Below are positions 1-11,339 of a DNA stretch of 64,000 nucleotides, in pieces. The stretch spans positions 3,802,231 through 3,866,230 of the forward strand of contig NC_033635.1 of the NCBI RefSeq assembly GCF_001540865.1, given 5' to 3'. This stretch comes from Ananas comosus. Taxonomy: Eukaryota > Streptophyta > Magnoliopsida > Poales > Bromeliaceae. The position numbers and the translations under genes were made by a program. The notes beneath the pieces were generated by a model. The model saw only the letters and a program-made list of their open reading frames with translations, searched no databases and was not told the DNA's origin. Numbering within the stretch: the first letter of the stretch is position 1; each line of letters starts with the position of its first letter.

Positions 1-60
1 CCAAGGGTTAAAAACTTGATAGTAAAAAGAGTGTTTTACTATTAATAATATTCCAGCCTA

Positions 61-61
61 A

Positions 62-98
<37 letters not shown>
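61..98. repeat. (TA)n microsatellite
   Basis: Uninterrupted TA dinucleotide run directly abutting the left end of the foldback MITE at 99-342. Confidence 0.85.
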
Positions 99-100
<2 letters not shown>

Positions 101-337
101 GCTACTATACTATCGAAAGTATAGAGGATGCTTTCGATTTTTTGATTCTTAGATCAACCCCTTTAATCATTTTTTATTTTTGGATTAATACTATTATTAC
201 CTTATAGGGACCACTCAATCATAGGGATATTATTTAATCCTAGAGGGGACCGCAATCATCCCAACCATACAATTCTTAATCAAATGGTCAAAAATTCGAA
301 AACATCAAATCCTCTATATTTTTGATAGCATAGTAGT

Positions 338-342
<5 letters not shown>
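99..342. mobile_element. Foldback MITE, class II interior
   Basis: Non-coding element with inverted ends: the left end reads GAGCTACTATACTATCGAAA and the right end is its imperfect reverse complement, ending near position 342. The ends include a small self-complementary stretch (CTATCGAAAGTATAG). The interior (ggatcaacccc..., ttggattaatact) resembles the element at 59586-59842. It sits between a TA microsatellite on the left (66-98) and CT then TA microsatellites on the right (342-420). It has no coding capacity. Boundaries are accurate to a few bases; the family name is unknown to me. Confidence 0.6.
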
Positions 343-401
<59 letters not shown>

Positions 402-420
402 TAAAAATATATATATATAA
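342..420. repeat. (CT)n-(TA)n compound microsatellite
   Basis: About 38 bases of CT repeat followed by interrupted TA repeat. It directly borders the right end of the foldback element. Confidence 0.85.
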
Positions 421-1027
421 TATATTTTAATTATATATAGGCCGAGTGAATAATCTCAGTTTAGTTTAAATTAGGCCAATGTTGTTGGTCTATAAAAACA
501 AATCCAATAGACAAATAAAAGAGCAAAATTTCACTAAATTTATACATTTTTCTTTTCTTTCTTTCTTTCACAGAGCTCTAAATTTTCAATATATTTCTCT
601 CTTTCTCTTTTTCTGTCTCTCACCCTAAGTGGCCAAGCCGGAAGCCATCCAAGTTACCAACTAACAGCATATGCCCACCGTTGACTACCTTACTATTAAT
701 TGTATGCTTGAGAAAATATACAGAATATTTTTAAAATAAAAAATTATTATTCATATCATATTTTAATTTTAGTTATATATGATTGGATAGTTTAATCCAA
801 TATTTATCTATATAATTTATTTATTTTTGACTAAATAATATGGAGATTGAAGGCGGAAGAGAAGACGTGTGAGGCTGAAAAGATTAGATATTTAACTCAT
901 AAATTATTTTTCTTCATATTTTAATATTATATTTCATATAATTATTTTGTCTTTTGAACTATTAGACATATTTTTGTATCAAATTATAGATAATGTTCTA
1001 TACAAATTAAACTATTGATCGTATAAT

Positions 1028-1210
1028 GTTGAGAATTTCAAGCGGCTCGTTTAGGACTCGAGCTCGCTCGACTCGAAATTAGGCTCGCTCGAGCTCGGCT
1101 CGAATTAATTTCAATCCAAGCTTGAGCTTAAATTTAGGCTCGAAATTAATTTCAAGCCGAATTTGAGCCGAGGTAAGCTCGCTCGAGCTCGGCTCGTTTC
1201 CACCCCTAAG
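1028..1210. repeat. CTCGAG-rich MITE-like repeat
   Basis: Short repeat built of many copies of 'ctcgagctcggctcg' and 'aattaatttcaa' blocks, ending in ttccacccctaa. Ends of the form ...CACCCCTA are typical of hAT-type MITEs in plants, but no convincing target duplication was found. It is non-coding; reading frames across it are by-products of the repeat. Confidence 0.4.
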
Positions 1211-2804
1211 ATACATAACTCCAAAAGAAAAAAAAAAAAAAAGTACTCTGTGGTCCCCTTCTTCCACTTTGATGCTTTCAAGACACAAAGCAACTTCGAA
1301 GAAAGATGCGTTACGCGAGAAAAACGTATTGGTTTTCTACGGATATTTTTCACGCCGTGTTAAACAAATTCGTATATATTATGCCGACATAATTCAAAAT
1401 TGGCCCTCATATTTTCCCCAATTATATGTAGCATCAGTTGACGCGCCCACTGATTTATATAACAGTGTATTTTGTTTCCATCATCTGGATAGTAACTATC
1501 AACTTGGGCATCCATCATTTTGCTTTCATTCCATCGCCGTCGAGTCCAAGTTTTGCTTTCATTCCATCGCCATCGAGTCCAAGTCGAGCAGAGTTACGCC
1601 GTAAGACACGCAACATTAGATTAGAAAGGGATGTGCTCTGTATAGTGAACTCCTAGCAGTTGATTTCGACAATGTCGGGAAATGCCTAATGGGATCGAAG
1701 GAATATCGCCTTCTTCAGAAGTTAAAATGTCGTTTATTTAATAGCGCTGTCGACCAGTTGTAATAACTGTTAACACTTGCATAACTTTCCATCCGAATCT
1801 TCAAAAATCAGTTGAGATTGAAGTTGTAATTTTCCAAACTCTACAATGACTTAGTAGCGAAAAATTCGTTCTTCGTATATGTAGCTGTTAAGGAACACCG
1901 TTTGGTTTAGATCGAATTACTGAATCAATTCGCATAGCTAGCACTAGTGAGAACCGAATAAACTGAAATAGTGAAATTAGGTAAATATATATTAGCCTTT
2001 GATGACAATCAAATAGCGCAATGCTTAACCGCCACTACTGTCGTGTAAAAAACATTAACAAATACGACTAATCGTCTCATACATATGAGTGTGAACTAAA
2101 TCAAATTATGTTACTACGGCAAATTCTATTTTAAAAAAAGTTCAATCAAATCGAACCAGCTGGGAAGAGAAGATTGTAAAGAAGCAATATTAGAGGTTAC
2201 AGAAAAACAAAAGTAAGAATTTTTTTCCACACAAGTGTGTGAACAGTAAAAAGGGATAAAAAAATTATGTGCACGAAATCGTAGATAAGCTAGGCTCCAC
2301 AGAGCACCATTGTCCTGAGTAATCCCCACCGTTCAATCTTCAAAAATTCCGACGGCCCTGATCTACCAAGCCGTCTTGTGGGTGGGGCCCACTTCGATCT
2401 GGTGGCGTAAATGGAAAAAAAAAAAATCTAGAATGCACCGGTTATATCAGTGTTATATTAGTGACGTGGTGTTTCCGACCAAAAATTTATCTGTTCTATC
2501 ATAATTATAAAAGATATTTTCATTATATATATTTTTAGAAAAATATAATTAATTTATTTTTTATGATATTTAGTGAAAGTATGATGCGCAATCATTGTCG
2601 CGCCCGAAACGGCTTCTTCGAAACGCAGTGAAAGCCGCACCTACAGCTGTTTTCCGGCTGATAACGGCTCGATAGTAACAGAATCCCGAATCCGTGCTTT
2701 CTGTGACTCCTGCCACGGCCACCCCAAAGTACCTCTTATTGAAAGTTTGTGTCTTGGTCCACTTGTAGTACCATAATATACTAGTTAAAAAATCCGTGCT
2801 ATAC

Positions 2805-2966
2805 GGACCGTCTCTAGAACAAGTGGCAAAGAGTTTGGTGGTTGATACTGAGACCTAAGTTCGAATCCTAATTAATTCACATTTCTAGTTAAGTTTATTT
2901 CTAAATTAAATAAACAAAACGGATAGCGTGCTACCTATCTCTCTCAAAAAAAAAAAAAAACAAAAA
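2805..2966 (+). mobile_element. tRNA-derived SINE, full length
   Basis: A 162-bp retroposon flanked by the perfect 11-bp target duplication CCGTGCTATAC (2794-2804 and 2967-2977). It has RNA polymerase III promoter-like boxes: an A-box region (aagtggcaaagagtttgg) and a B box (agttcgaatcct). The 3' end is aaataaac...gatagcgtgctacctatctctctc followed by poly(A). The same family occurs at 13651, 14004, 46914, 47803 and 62056. SINEs do not encode protein and depend on a LINE reverse transcriptase. Confidence 0.88.
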
Positions 2967-3242
2967 CCCGTGCTATACCCATCGACATCTCTACTTCTGA
3001 GATCCTAAATTCATAATTTTGTGTTTTAATTATAATTACTATAAAACGGTAAAAATATATTTATTTATGTCTAATTATAATTCAACCACAACCCATCAAA
3101 ATTTCAATTTTTAATTTTAATTTTAATTTTAATTTTTAAATTTATTTTGTATTTTTTTTTCAATAAACTCCATAATAAATAAGAAGTGTTAGAAAGAAAA
3201 AAGAAAAGAGAGAGAGAGAGATAGGAGAGGGTCCCCAACAGC

Positions 3243-3273
<31 letters not shown>

Positions 3274-3282
3274 CCCGTGCAG

Positions 3283-3460
3283 GCTCGAGGTCGCGCCGGC
3301 TTCGCGCCCTGCGCGCCGGCCCGCCCGCCCACGCAACTCGCGCCACCCCCCACGCACCTGCGCCGCACCCCGCACCAGCGCCACCGGCCGCGCCTGAGCG
3401 CCCGCTGCCCGCTCGCGCCCGCCCCTCCGCGCCCGCGCTGCACGTGGCGGGCCAAAGAAC
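3283..3460. other. GC-rich island in AT-rich DNA
   Basis: About 180 bases of almost pure G+C (cgcgccggc, cccgcccgccc) preceded by a purine-rich tract and a long A run (3251-3272). Frames are open on both strands because of composition. No protein family could be recognised. It could be a fragment carried by a transposon or a remnant of a GC-rich first exon. Confidence 0.4.
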
Positions 3461-3529
3461 TTCAAATTCCAATTCATAAGTATATAAATGTCAGTTTAAT
3501 AATCTCATAATATTACCGATTTTTTTTTA

Positions 3530-3655
3530 GACAAAGATTTGTTGGTTGAATATCTGAAATTCTAAATTCAAATCATAGTTGATTCACATTAATTCACATT
3601 TTCCAGCTAAATTATATTTTTAAAATAAAATAAATAAAGTGGGTACATACTAAAA
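3530..3655 (+). mobile_element. Degenerate SINE relic
   Basis: Diverged sequence matching the SINE family in order: 'ggttgaatatctgaaattc' (head), 'cttaaattcaaatc'-like B-box region, 'agttgattcacat', 'ccagctaaatta', 'aaataaataaagtgggtacat'. The internal promoter is mutated and the tail is lost, so this is an old copy. Confidence 0.45.
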
Positions 3656-4099
3656 TTTCAAATACCATTAAGGTGTATCAAGTTAGTATCTTGTAATTTT
3701 ATTTTTATTTTTCGTCAGCTTTTTTGTTAATACTTGTTAAATAGTATATACAAAAAAACTTCAGATATTACATCTAGGTTTATCGAATATTTACTTTAAT
3801 ACTTTTTAGTTTTAACTTTATCACTGATTTAATAAAAAAAACTAGTAAAATCGATAATAAAAAAATAAAAAATAAAATTACATGTCACTAAATTAATATA
3901 CTAAAATGAGAAAGTATGAAACCATAGGTGCAGTATTTAAAATTTTTTTAAAAAAATAATTTTATAATTTTTTTGTTTATAAGAAAATAAAAATATTTAT
4001 AGTAACATACAATATACTATATTTAGGTTTTTTGAGCGTGTAGAGAGCCTGCTATCTATTTTTTTTTAAAAAAATAAATAAATAAAAATAACGTATCGT

Positions 4100-4500
4100 G
4101 AACCCAGAGATCTGATCCATTGAGAATGTACCACGTGGCGACGACACAGATCTCCACGCGGAGGACCCTATTAAAAAGCGAGGGGTCGCAATGCCAAAAC
4201 TAGCCCGGTCCCCGTAATTACTCTCGTCTGGGGCGGAGTCCCCCGTAACGCTTTCCCACATCCGCATCCGCAGCAATGATAGCGGCTGTGGCGGCGGCGG
4301 CGGCGGCGGAGGCGGCGGAGCCCTGGCCGTCGATCGAGTCCACGAGGCGTGCATCGGACGGCGCCTCCGGATCCCCGCTCCCGAACCGAGCGGGCTTGGT
4401 GGCGCGCGTCCCGCCACGTCGCGTCAGCCAGCCGCCGCTCGATTTTTAAATTAAATAACCCCTCCCCTCCGGGATAAGGAGCTGCATGCAATTTTGCGAC
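4100..4500 (+). other. GC-rich island with small ORF and G-box
   Basis: A second GC-rich block, surrounded by AT-rich DNA, begins near a palindromic G-box (ccacgtgg, about 4131). An ATG at 4276 opens a frame of 57 codons ending at 4449, starting M-I-A-A-V followed by an alanine run from a GGC repeat. The layout looks like a promoter plus a truncated first exon, but no family is recognised and no splice partner was found. It may be a gene relic or a long non-coding transcript. Confidence 0.25.
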
Positions 4501-4550
4501 CAGGCCCCTGCCGAATGTACTATTTTGTACCGCGCATCTGCAAAACCTAT

Positions 4551-4720
4551 ATATACTAGTGAAGGCCCGCGCTTCGCTGCGGAAGATTTACGTATTTTTT
4601 AAAATATTTTGAACAAATTAATATATTTCTATATTTATATTGTGACCATTTAATTTTAAAATTTAAATTTTTTAATTTTCAAATCTAATCTTAAATTTTA
4701 AACTTTAAAAAATTAAAGTG
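4551..4720 (-). mobile_element. Possible Helitron 3' end
   Basis: Read on the minus strand, the sequence ends with a short GC hairpin (ccgcag...gcgcggg) about 10 bases before CTAG followed by T. That matches the Helitron rule of a 3' hairpin followed by CTRR inserted before T. A similar end lies at 39985-40022 on the other strand. The 5' terminus could not be located. Confidence 0.3.
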
Positions 4721-5599
4721 CTAAAAAAAAAAATTATTTAAATAAAGAGGAATAAAAAATAATTTGAAAATTGAAGAGAGCAGAGAGAGGGAAAAAAACA
4801 AAAAGAGCATTGTCCGCGCCGCGCCGCACCGCACCCCGCCCCGCGCCACTTTCCTGCGTTTTTTTATTCCATAAATTAAGAGAAAATAATTAAAGAAAGA
4901 GACAAAAAAATACAAAAAAAATTAGAAAAAATGTTAATTTTACATTAAAAGCAAATAAATAGTAATTTTGCTCTTATTTTGGGCTTTCGTAAAATATTAT
5001 TATTCAGGACCAATCAAATTTGAAGGGGACTATTATTATCTGATCTCATAATTTTTTATCCAAGAATTAAAAAGTTGAAAATACCGACTGCCTTATGCTT
5101 TCGATAGCACAACAACTTTACACAGAAGTATATAGATAGTATTTCATAGATGCCACCGTATATATTAGCATACATAATAATTAGCAGTTTAACATATACA
5201 TAAAAATTTTGGCTAATATTTTATCAAATACAAAAAGAGAGAGAGATGTATATAACTCGCACAATTTGAGATCGCAATCAAAACTCTAAAAACAATGACA
5301 AAAAAAACATTTTGACAATTTGTTTAATTTCCTAACAAAAAACTCCATTAATTATTGCGTTAAAACTCAGAAAGGTTTGAGACTTAAGTTACCGTTGTTT
5401 GGAAAAAAAAAGAAAAAAGAAAGAGAAAATAGATGAGAGTGAGAGGTGCTTCACCAACCTCTTGCATGAACTGAACAGAGATGCCCGAGCTGTAGCATCC
5501 TTTGCTTGTGGAGATCTCATATGCGGCCTCCTCTCCTCCTCTCACTTCCTCTAACCCATTCTCAACTTTATTTCCACTCTTTCTCTCTGGTTCTCACTC

Positions 5600-5618
5600 A
5601 CTCATACACACACACACA

Positions 5619-5660
<42 letters not shown>
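5600..5660. repeat. (CA)n-(CT)n microsatellite
   Basis: A short CA repeat followed by a long CT repeat, ending just before a single N at 5665. Confidence 0.85.
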
Positions 5661-5662
<2 letters not shown>

Positions 5663-5665
5663 TTN

Positions 5666-6101
5666 AGTACCTAGAAAATAAATTTTGTGATTTTTCGATA
5701 TCATTTGCCTAGTGATCGAAGGGGCTCAAAATTAATAATTTTAACGGCCGTGGTGAGCCGTTTGCAAGTTTAATGATGTAGAAATATTCAAATCATATGA
5801 AATTTTGATAGAAAATTCTTTATACCATATAAAATAAGATCAATAACTTTGATCTAAAATTTTAATGTCATATCATCATATTTTGTAAGATTTTTATTTT
5901 CAGTCGTTGATTTTGAGCCATTTCGATCACTAGGCAAATTATATCGAAAAATCACAAAATTTATTTTCTAGATACTTCAAATACTCTAAATCAAGTCTAA
6001 CAGAGTCGATTGTCGATTCGAAAGTCCGAACATCGAAAACAACTTGGAAGTACGGAGCGCTCCGTGCTTCCAGAAGCATACCAGACACACTCAGATATAT
6101 G
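5666..6101. mobile_element. Foldback MITE, class I interior, left end missing
   Basis: The right half (cactaggcaaat...tatcgaaaaatcacaaaattt...tctagatactt...catcgaaaacaac...ggaagtacggagcgctccgtgcttcca) is the reverse complement of the left half (agtacctagaaaataaatttt...). The outer part of the left arm is absent and replaced by the N at 5665, so the element is truncated by an assembly join. The hairpin cassette is the 'cacggag/ctccgtg' type also seen at 58333-58866. Confidence 0.6.
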
Positions 6102-6147
6102 TACTTTCTGGATAAAGTTAAAAAATAGGAAAATGGGCAAATTTCTA

Positions 6148-6301
6148 GTCAACAGAGGTTTTTTTTTGCTTTTTTTTTTAATTCTCTATTACATGCATTA
6201 AGGATTTGACTTAAAACGTTATAAAAAGTCAAAGTTGTAGTCAACAGAGTTTTTTTTTTCTCCTTCCTCTCCTATTACATGCATTAAGGATTTGACTTAA
6301 T
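6148..6301. repeat. Short tandem duplication, ~92-bp period
   Basis: Two copies of gtcaacagag + T run + tattacatgcattaagg + atttgacttaa, starting at 6148 and 6240. Confidence 0.6.
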
Positions 6302-7744
6302 TGAGGTTCTAATGGCTTAATTAAGATAATATTTGGGATAAGAGTATCTAGTGGAGCTAGAATTTACCATGTGATGAGCCCCATGTTAGCTACTTGGTTG
6401 CACAACTTTGCACATTTTGTTCTCAATCATGGTCGAGTCGTCGCGATTCACGAGCTTAGAGATAGCAATTTGGACATTTATTGTAAAGATAGCATAAAAC
6501 GGTGTCAAAGTATAAAAAGAAAAGTGAAATTTTGGTTCGACGTGATTAATTTAATACAGTTGTAAATAGAATAGCAACTGTCAAAGTACAAAATACAAAT
6601 TGTAATGCATAGTTTCAATAATTTTCTTCTACCAATTTGTTCTGTTCAGTAGATCCCCACATCGAGACCATCAAATTAATCTATCGTTCATACTGTTTTG
6701 AGAATTTTCATGTTTACAGGCCTATTCGTGCCTCTCCAGCTCGCCGCATCACGAATACTTTACCCCAATCCTAACACACTAGAAAAACTTGGCTTCATTA
6801 TAATAAGATGTCGAATAGTTAGCAAATCCCTTTTTATTAATTTACAAATATCAAAGTTCGCAATAGTTGCCAATGTACTTAAAATAGCGTATAACTCACT
6901 CCCCGACAAAACAATAGTTAAAATTTTCCCTATCATACCCCAATACTTAACTATGTTTACAGATCAATGAGTGATGGGAAACGACATACCACATTGGACA
7001 TCATCACATGCATCATGCATGCATGTATGGTGTTGTCAACATGCATGCACTATTCCATGACTTCGCGCTCCAAGGGGCGCGTATTAATTGATTGTGTACG
7101 AGTACAACTTCACCCTCTTCTCTCTCTCTCTGAATGTATCTCTGCGTCTACTATACCTTTCAAATCATAAGTATACGAAAATCAATATAATGTGAGATCC
7201 GCACGGTTCAATCTTATCGGTCCTTTTACTTTGTACAAATGACATAATGTTATACAATCTTATACGCTTGTACTTACGCACGGATGTAACAAATTTTTGT
7301 GTATGGTACTGTAGAGAGGTGGTGGAAATTAAAGTCTAGAGAGAGAAAGTGCGGAGTGAGATGGGTATGTATTCAAGACCCGCTCACTCAATCAATAAGG
7401 ACCCAATCATACGCTCCACCACTAGAAAGTCCCCCAAGCCAAAATAAGAAGAGCGAAACCAAAGGGCGCCTTGTGAGAGAACCCATTTTTTTCGTTATAT
7501 TTGGAAAACGTAAGCAAAAGGAGAAAGTGCTTTCTTTATATAGACTATATGTATCAATTATATATTATTTTCATGGGTTTTTTGTTTTTTGTGTTTAATC
7601 TTTCTTGTTATAATAATAATTATTACTATAGTTATTTCCTAACCTTTTCTTTCTTCTTCTTTGGCTCTCTCGCTTGCTCCCACACGTGATTCAGGAGAAA
7701 GTGAAACGTTGTGAATGAGCGCGTTAGAGAGAGAAAAACATATA
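6302..7744. other. Intergenic DNA upstream of the HLS1-like gene
   Basis: No gene is recognised. A 90-codon frame at 6698-6970 has no family resemblance that I can see. Around 7008-7050 there are clustered CATGCATG motifs (RY elements, known as B3-domain binding sites in seed genes). Their relevance to the gene 1 kb downstream is uncertain. Confidence 0.4.
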
Positions 7745-7783
7745 TACATATATCTACATAGTGATACTATATATATATATATA
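7745..7783. repeat. (TA)n-rich tract
   Basis: Interrupted TA repeat just upstream of the probable TATA box of the HLS1-like gene. Confidence 0.7.
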
Positions 7784-7815
7784 ACCCCCGCAGCGGAAAA
7801 GCTGTGATCCTTCGC

Positions 7816-7823
7816 CTATAAAT
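7816..7823 (+). promoter_or_regulatory. Probable TATA box of HLS1-like gene
   Basis: CTATAAAT lies about 190 bases before the start codon. Initiation about 30 bases downstream would give a roughly 160-base 5' leader that is rich in GA and CT repeats (7890-7975), common for plant leaders. Inference from position and motif only. Confidence 0.5.
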
Positions 7824-8009
7824 CACCCTTTCTCCATGAACTTAGAATTGCTTTCATGCTTCTCTCCTACCTCATCACCTTCCGTTACCCTCTGAGAAGA
7901 GGAAGAGAAAGAGAAAGAGAAAGATAATCACCTCCTCTTCTATCTCTCCATCTATCTATCAACCAATCTATCTTTGTATTTTGCGTGGAAAATATAATAG
8001 TCGTAGAGA

Positions 8010-9532
8010 ATGAAAGAAGAAGAGGTGAGAGTGCTGGTGATCATCAGGGAGTACAACCCGAAGACCGACTGCGACGCGGCGCTGGCGGTGGACCGGATGT
8101 GCGAGGTGGGGCCGAGCGGCGAGATGTCGCTCTTCACCGACCTCCTCGGCGACCCCGTCGCTCGCATCCGCCACTCTCCGGCCTATCTCATGCTGGTATA
8201 TTATATATCTGCCTAATTATATTATTATCTCATTTCTTATTATTATTATTATTATTTTTACATTTCCACGCTTCCCTTCATATGTATATATATATTTTTT
8301 ATATATATTTTTTTATATAATTGAATTAAAATTTTGTTAGGTAGCTGAGACTGGTGGGCCGGGGAGACAAATTGTGGGTCTCATCCGCGGTTGCGTCAAG
8401 ACCGTCACCTGCGGTAAGAAGAAGAAGAAGAAGGAGGAGAACAGTGCAGCAGGCACTGACACCGACGCCGACGCTGACGCGGCGATGGCTCCAGTCTACA
8501 CCAAGCTGGGATACCTGCTCGGCCTCCGCGTCTCCCCTTCGCATCGGTTGGTAAATTAAGTTAATTTGTAATAATTTTTAGAGATTTAGATAACTAATTA
8601 ATGTGCATGTGGGAATGCATGTATGTATGTATAAATATAGAAGGATGGGGATAGGGATGAAACTGGTGAGGAAGATGGAGGAGTGGTTCGGGGAGGAGGG
8701 GGCGGAGTACGCGTACATGGCGACGGAGAAGGACAACGCGGCGTCGATCGAGCTGTTCACGGGGCGGTGCGGGTACACCAAGTTCCGCACGCCGTCCATC
8801 CTCGTGCACCCGGTGTTCGCCCACCGCCTCCGCATCCCCCGCCGCGTCTCCATCGTCCGCCTCCACGCCCGCGACGCCGAAGCGCTCTACCGGAAGCGCT
8901 TCGCCGCCACGGAGTTCTTCCCCCGCGACGTCGACGCCATCCTCGACAACCCGCTCTCGCTCGGCACCTTCGTCGCGGTGGTCGAAGAGGAGGAGGGGCT
9001 AGGGTTAGGGTTCCGGTGGAGGGGGGCGGAGGAGTTCGTGGCGGCGCCGCCGGGGTCGTGGGCGGTGGCCAGCGTGTGGGACTGCGGGGGGGTGTTCCGC
9101 CTCGAGGTGCGGGGGGCGTCGCGGCTGCGGCGGGCGGCGGCGGCGGCCAGCAGGGCGGCGGACAGGGCGGCGCCGTGGCTGGGGGTGCCGGCGGTGCCCG
9201 ACGTCTTCCGGCCCTTCGCGGCTTGGTTCGTCTACGGGCTCGGCGGCGACGGCCCCGCCGCGCCGGCCGCGGCGGCGGCGCTCTTCCGCCACGCGCACAA
9301 CATGGCGCGGGGCCGCGCCGCCGTCGTCGCCACCGAGGTCGCCGCGTGCGAGCCCCTGCGCCGCGCGATCCCCCACTGGCGCCGCCTCTCCTGCGCCGAG
9401 GACCTCTGGTGCGCCAAGCGCCTCTCCCAGGTCCCTGACGACGACGACGAAGACGAAGAAGAAGAAGAACTCGGCGATTGGACCAAATCGGCGCCGGCTC
9501 CGTCCATCTTCGTCGACCCAAGAGAGGTATAA
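8010..9532 (+). CDS. HLS1: HOOKLESS1-like GNAT N-acetyltransferase
   Basis: Three exons: 8010-8195, 8341-8546, 8641-9532. Phase is kept through both GT-AG introns, giving 427 aa (Arabidopsis HLS1 is 403). HLS1 proteins belong to the GNAT acetyltransferase superfamily and control differential growth (apical hook) downstream of ethylene, auxin and light. They are nuclear, with histone acetylation proposed. Visible landmarks: start MKEEEVRVLVIIREYNPKTD; the catalytic-fold segment IVGLIRGCVKTVTCG (residues 72-86); VYTKLGYLLGLRVSP before intron 2; the acetyl-CoA loop RRMGIG (131-136); FTGRCGYTKFRTPSI; TEFFPRD; FRLEVRGASRLRR; IPHWRRLSCAEDLWC; C-terminus SIFVDPREV. Oddities are six lysines and an Asp/Ala-Thr repeat inserted at about 88-112, an acidic run near the C-terminus, and very GC-rich third-exon codons. 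It could be an HLS1 paralogue (HLH) rather than the strict orthologue. Confidence 0.95.
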
Positions 9533-11338
9533 AAATTTTCCCCTCTTTTTATATTTAGTAGATTTTAAAAAAAATGGAAAAAAAAGTGGGGGGGGTGTAT
9601 GTTATGTTATGAACTGTAGAGATGATTCAGGGAGGGGAGAGGGGGAGTAGTGACGTGGCAATTTTGGAATTCCGCCCTGGTGACGGGGGGATTGTTACGG
9701 GGGGGTGTTGACTTTGGCTTTTGTTTTGGGGGTTTTAAAAAAGGATTATTACTACGTAACGGTTTTTGGGTGTTTTGTGGGAGATGGGATGGGAGATCCC
9801 GCGGATTATGTGGAGCAAAAGTTATGCCCCGTTCGTTTGATCTGGAACGTCCGTTTTGAATCCAACGGCTCCCCTTTTTGGGATTTGAATTTCAGCTCTT
9901 TCTTTCCTATTTTCAAATCATTATTCATCATATCACCGTTTTGGTAATTTTATTTTATTTTTACTTAAATTGTGTGCATTATTTGTGATGAAGTAAACTA
10001 CTCTATCCATCCAACAAATGATAATTTTTTGATCTCCAAAACCGACAAATAAATTGAAAGTTTGCGATTTTGATTAGACCTATACTAACTAACGAAGTTT
10101 GATACGACAACTGAGGAGACAAAGTTCTTAATGGCCGCTATTTATTATTCTTTTACGGAGCTAGTAAAATGAAAAACAAATTGAAAAATTACTCCATCGA
10201 CAAAAAAACAATGCGATTGCTGAGAAAGGTGTACCTCTACCTCTCTACTTCAATTCACAAATCAAGTGAAAAGTAAGCGAAGTTGCGTAGCCGGACAATC
10301 CAAACACCCAAATCTTTTTATGTGGAGATCTTTTCCCCTATCTACCATATCTCGTGTAAATGTGAATGTAATCAATGCTTCCGCAAAGTGCAACTAGATA
10401 ATAAACGCTCACAGGAAAAACAACACAAACTAATCGCCAAATTAAAGGTAGCTTTTGATCACTAACCACTAAACCACACTCAGATCAAAATCGCATTATT
10501 CTTAAAACACTTTTGCGTCGACTCTTCGAGTCGGTGAGCCCGGCCGTGTGGAGCCCCATTAATCCACACCACTTTCACTCATAACTTTCTCACAAACCTT
10601 TTGACTAAAGGTAATTAGAGCAAGGAATTAGTGTCAACGACGCTAATAAGGCGACCAATCCAATTTCGTATTTAGTCTAAACCTACCTACTTTTGACTTG
10701 ATTCGAAGCCCCAAATTTGTACATTCCAAGTAATTGCTTGAGCCTATTAGTTGTACATGCCTAGTTGTGCAAATCAACAAGATGCTTATACCTAAACTCA
10801 CCTTTTAGCATTTATTTAATGCTTATTTTGTCCTTAAACTTGTTTTTCTTATCTATGCAACTAGCAACCTGTTGGATGGTAAAGCTCTCGATCACATTAG
10901 CAATTTTTTTAAAAAAAAGGATATTGGACCCAAGTCTCAGTCATTCTAGAGTTCATTGAATGGAATTTTTAATCTCCGTTGACAAAAAATCTGCGAAAAT
11001 TGCATCGACGCGTGTAGAAAGAAATTAAGGAAGTAATGGGTAGGTTAGAAATTGAGTGATCAACTCAATTAAAGAGGAAGCTTTTAGTTAGGCCCTATAT
11101 AGGACAGGATGCAACCAACTTCTCTTTTTTGAAAGTAAACATTTGACAATTTAAACAAGTTCATTTATTAAACATGATCACATTTTAACAAAACTATATA
11201 TATGCTTACAATATTAGTTAGGAAACTAGTAGTACAATCTCAGTTTCATGTTTGCATGCATAATAATAATATTCTAGTTTAAGTTCAACATCTTATGAGA
11301 AGTTTATAATGGCGATAAAGGCTTTTTTCTTATACCAT
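9533..11338. other. 3' region of HLS1-like gene and intergenic DNA
   Basis: The first few hundred bases probably contain the 3' UTR and poly(A) site. The rest is AT-rich DNA without recognisable genes. Short open frames near 9650-9950 and 10283-10465 show no family features. Confidence 0.4.
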
Positions 11339-11339
11339 G

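Noticed and set aside
3104..3510. Overlapping frames of 77-122 codons through the GC island
   Set aside because: Open on both strands because of GC and A/T homopolymers; no recognisable domain.
6698..6970. 90-codon frame with hydrophobic segments
   Set aside because: No family resemblance, no splice context or codon bias; considered chance.
8683..9521. Long open frames in other phases and antisense to the HLS1-like third exon (up to 254 codons)
   Set aside because: They arise from extreme GC content; their proteins are Arg/Pro/Ala-rich and match no family, while the sense frame matches HLS1 throughout.
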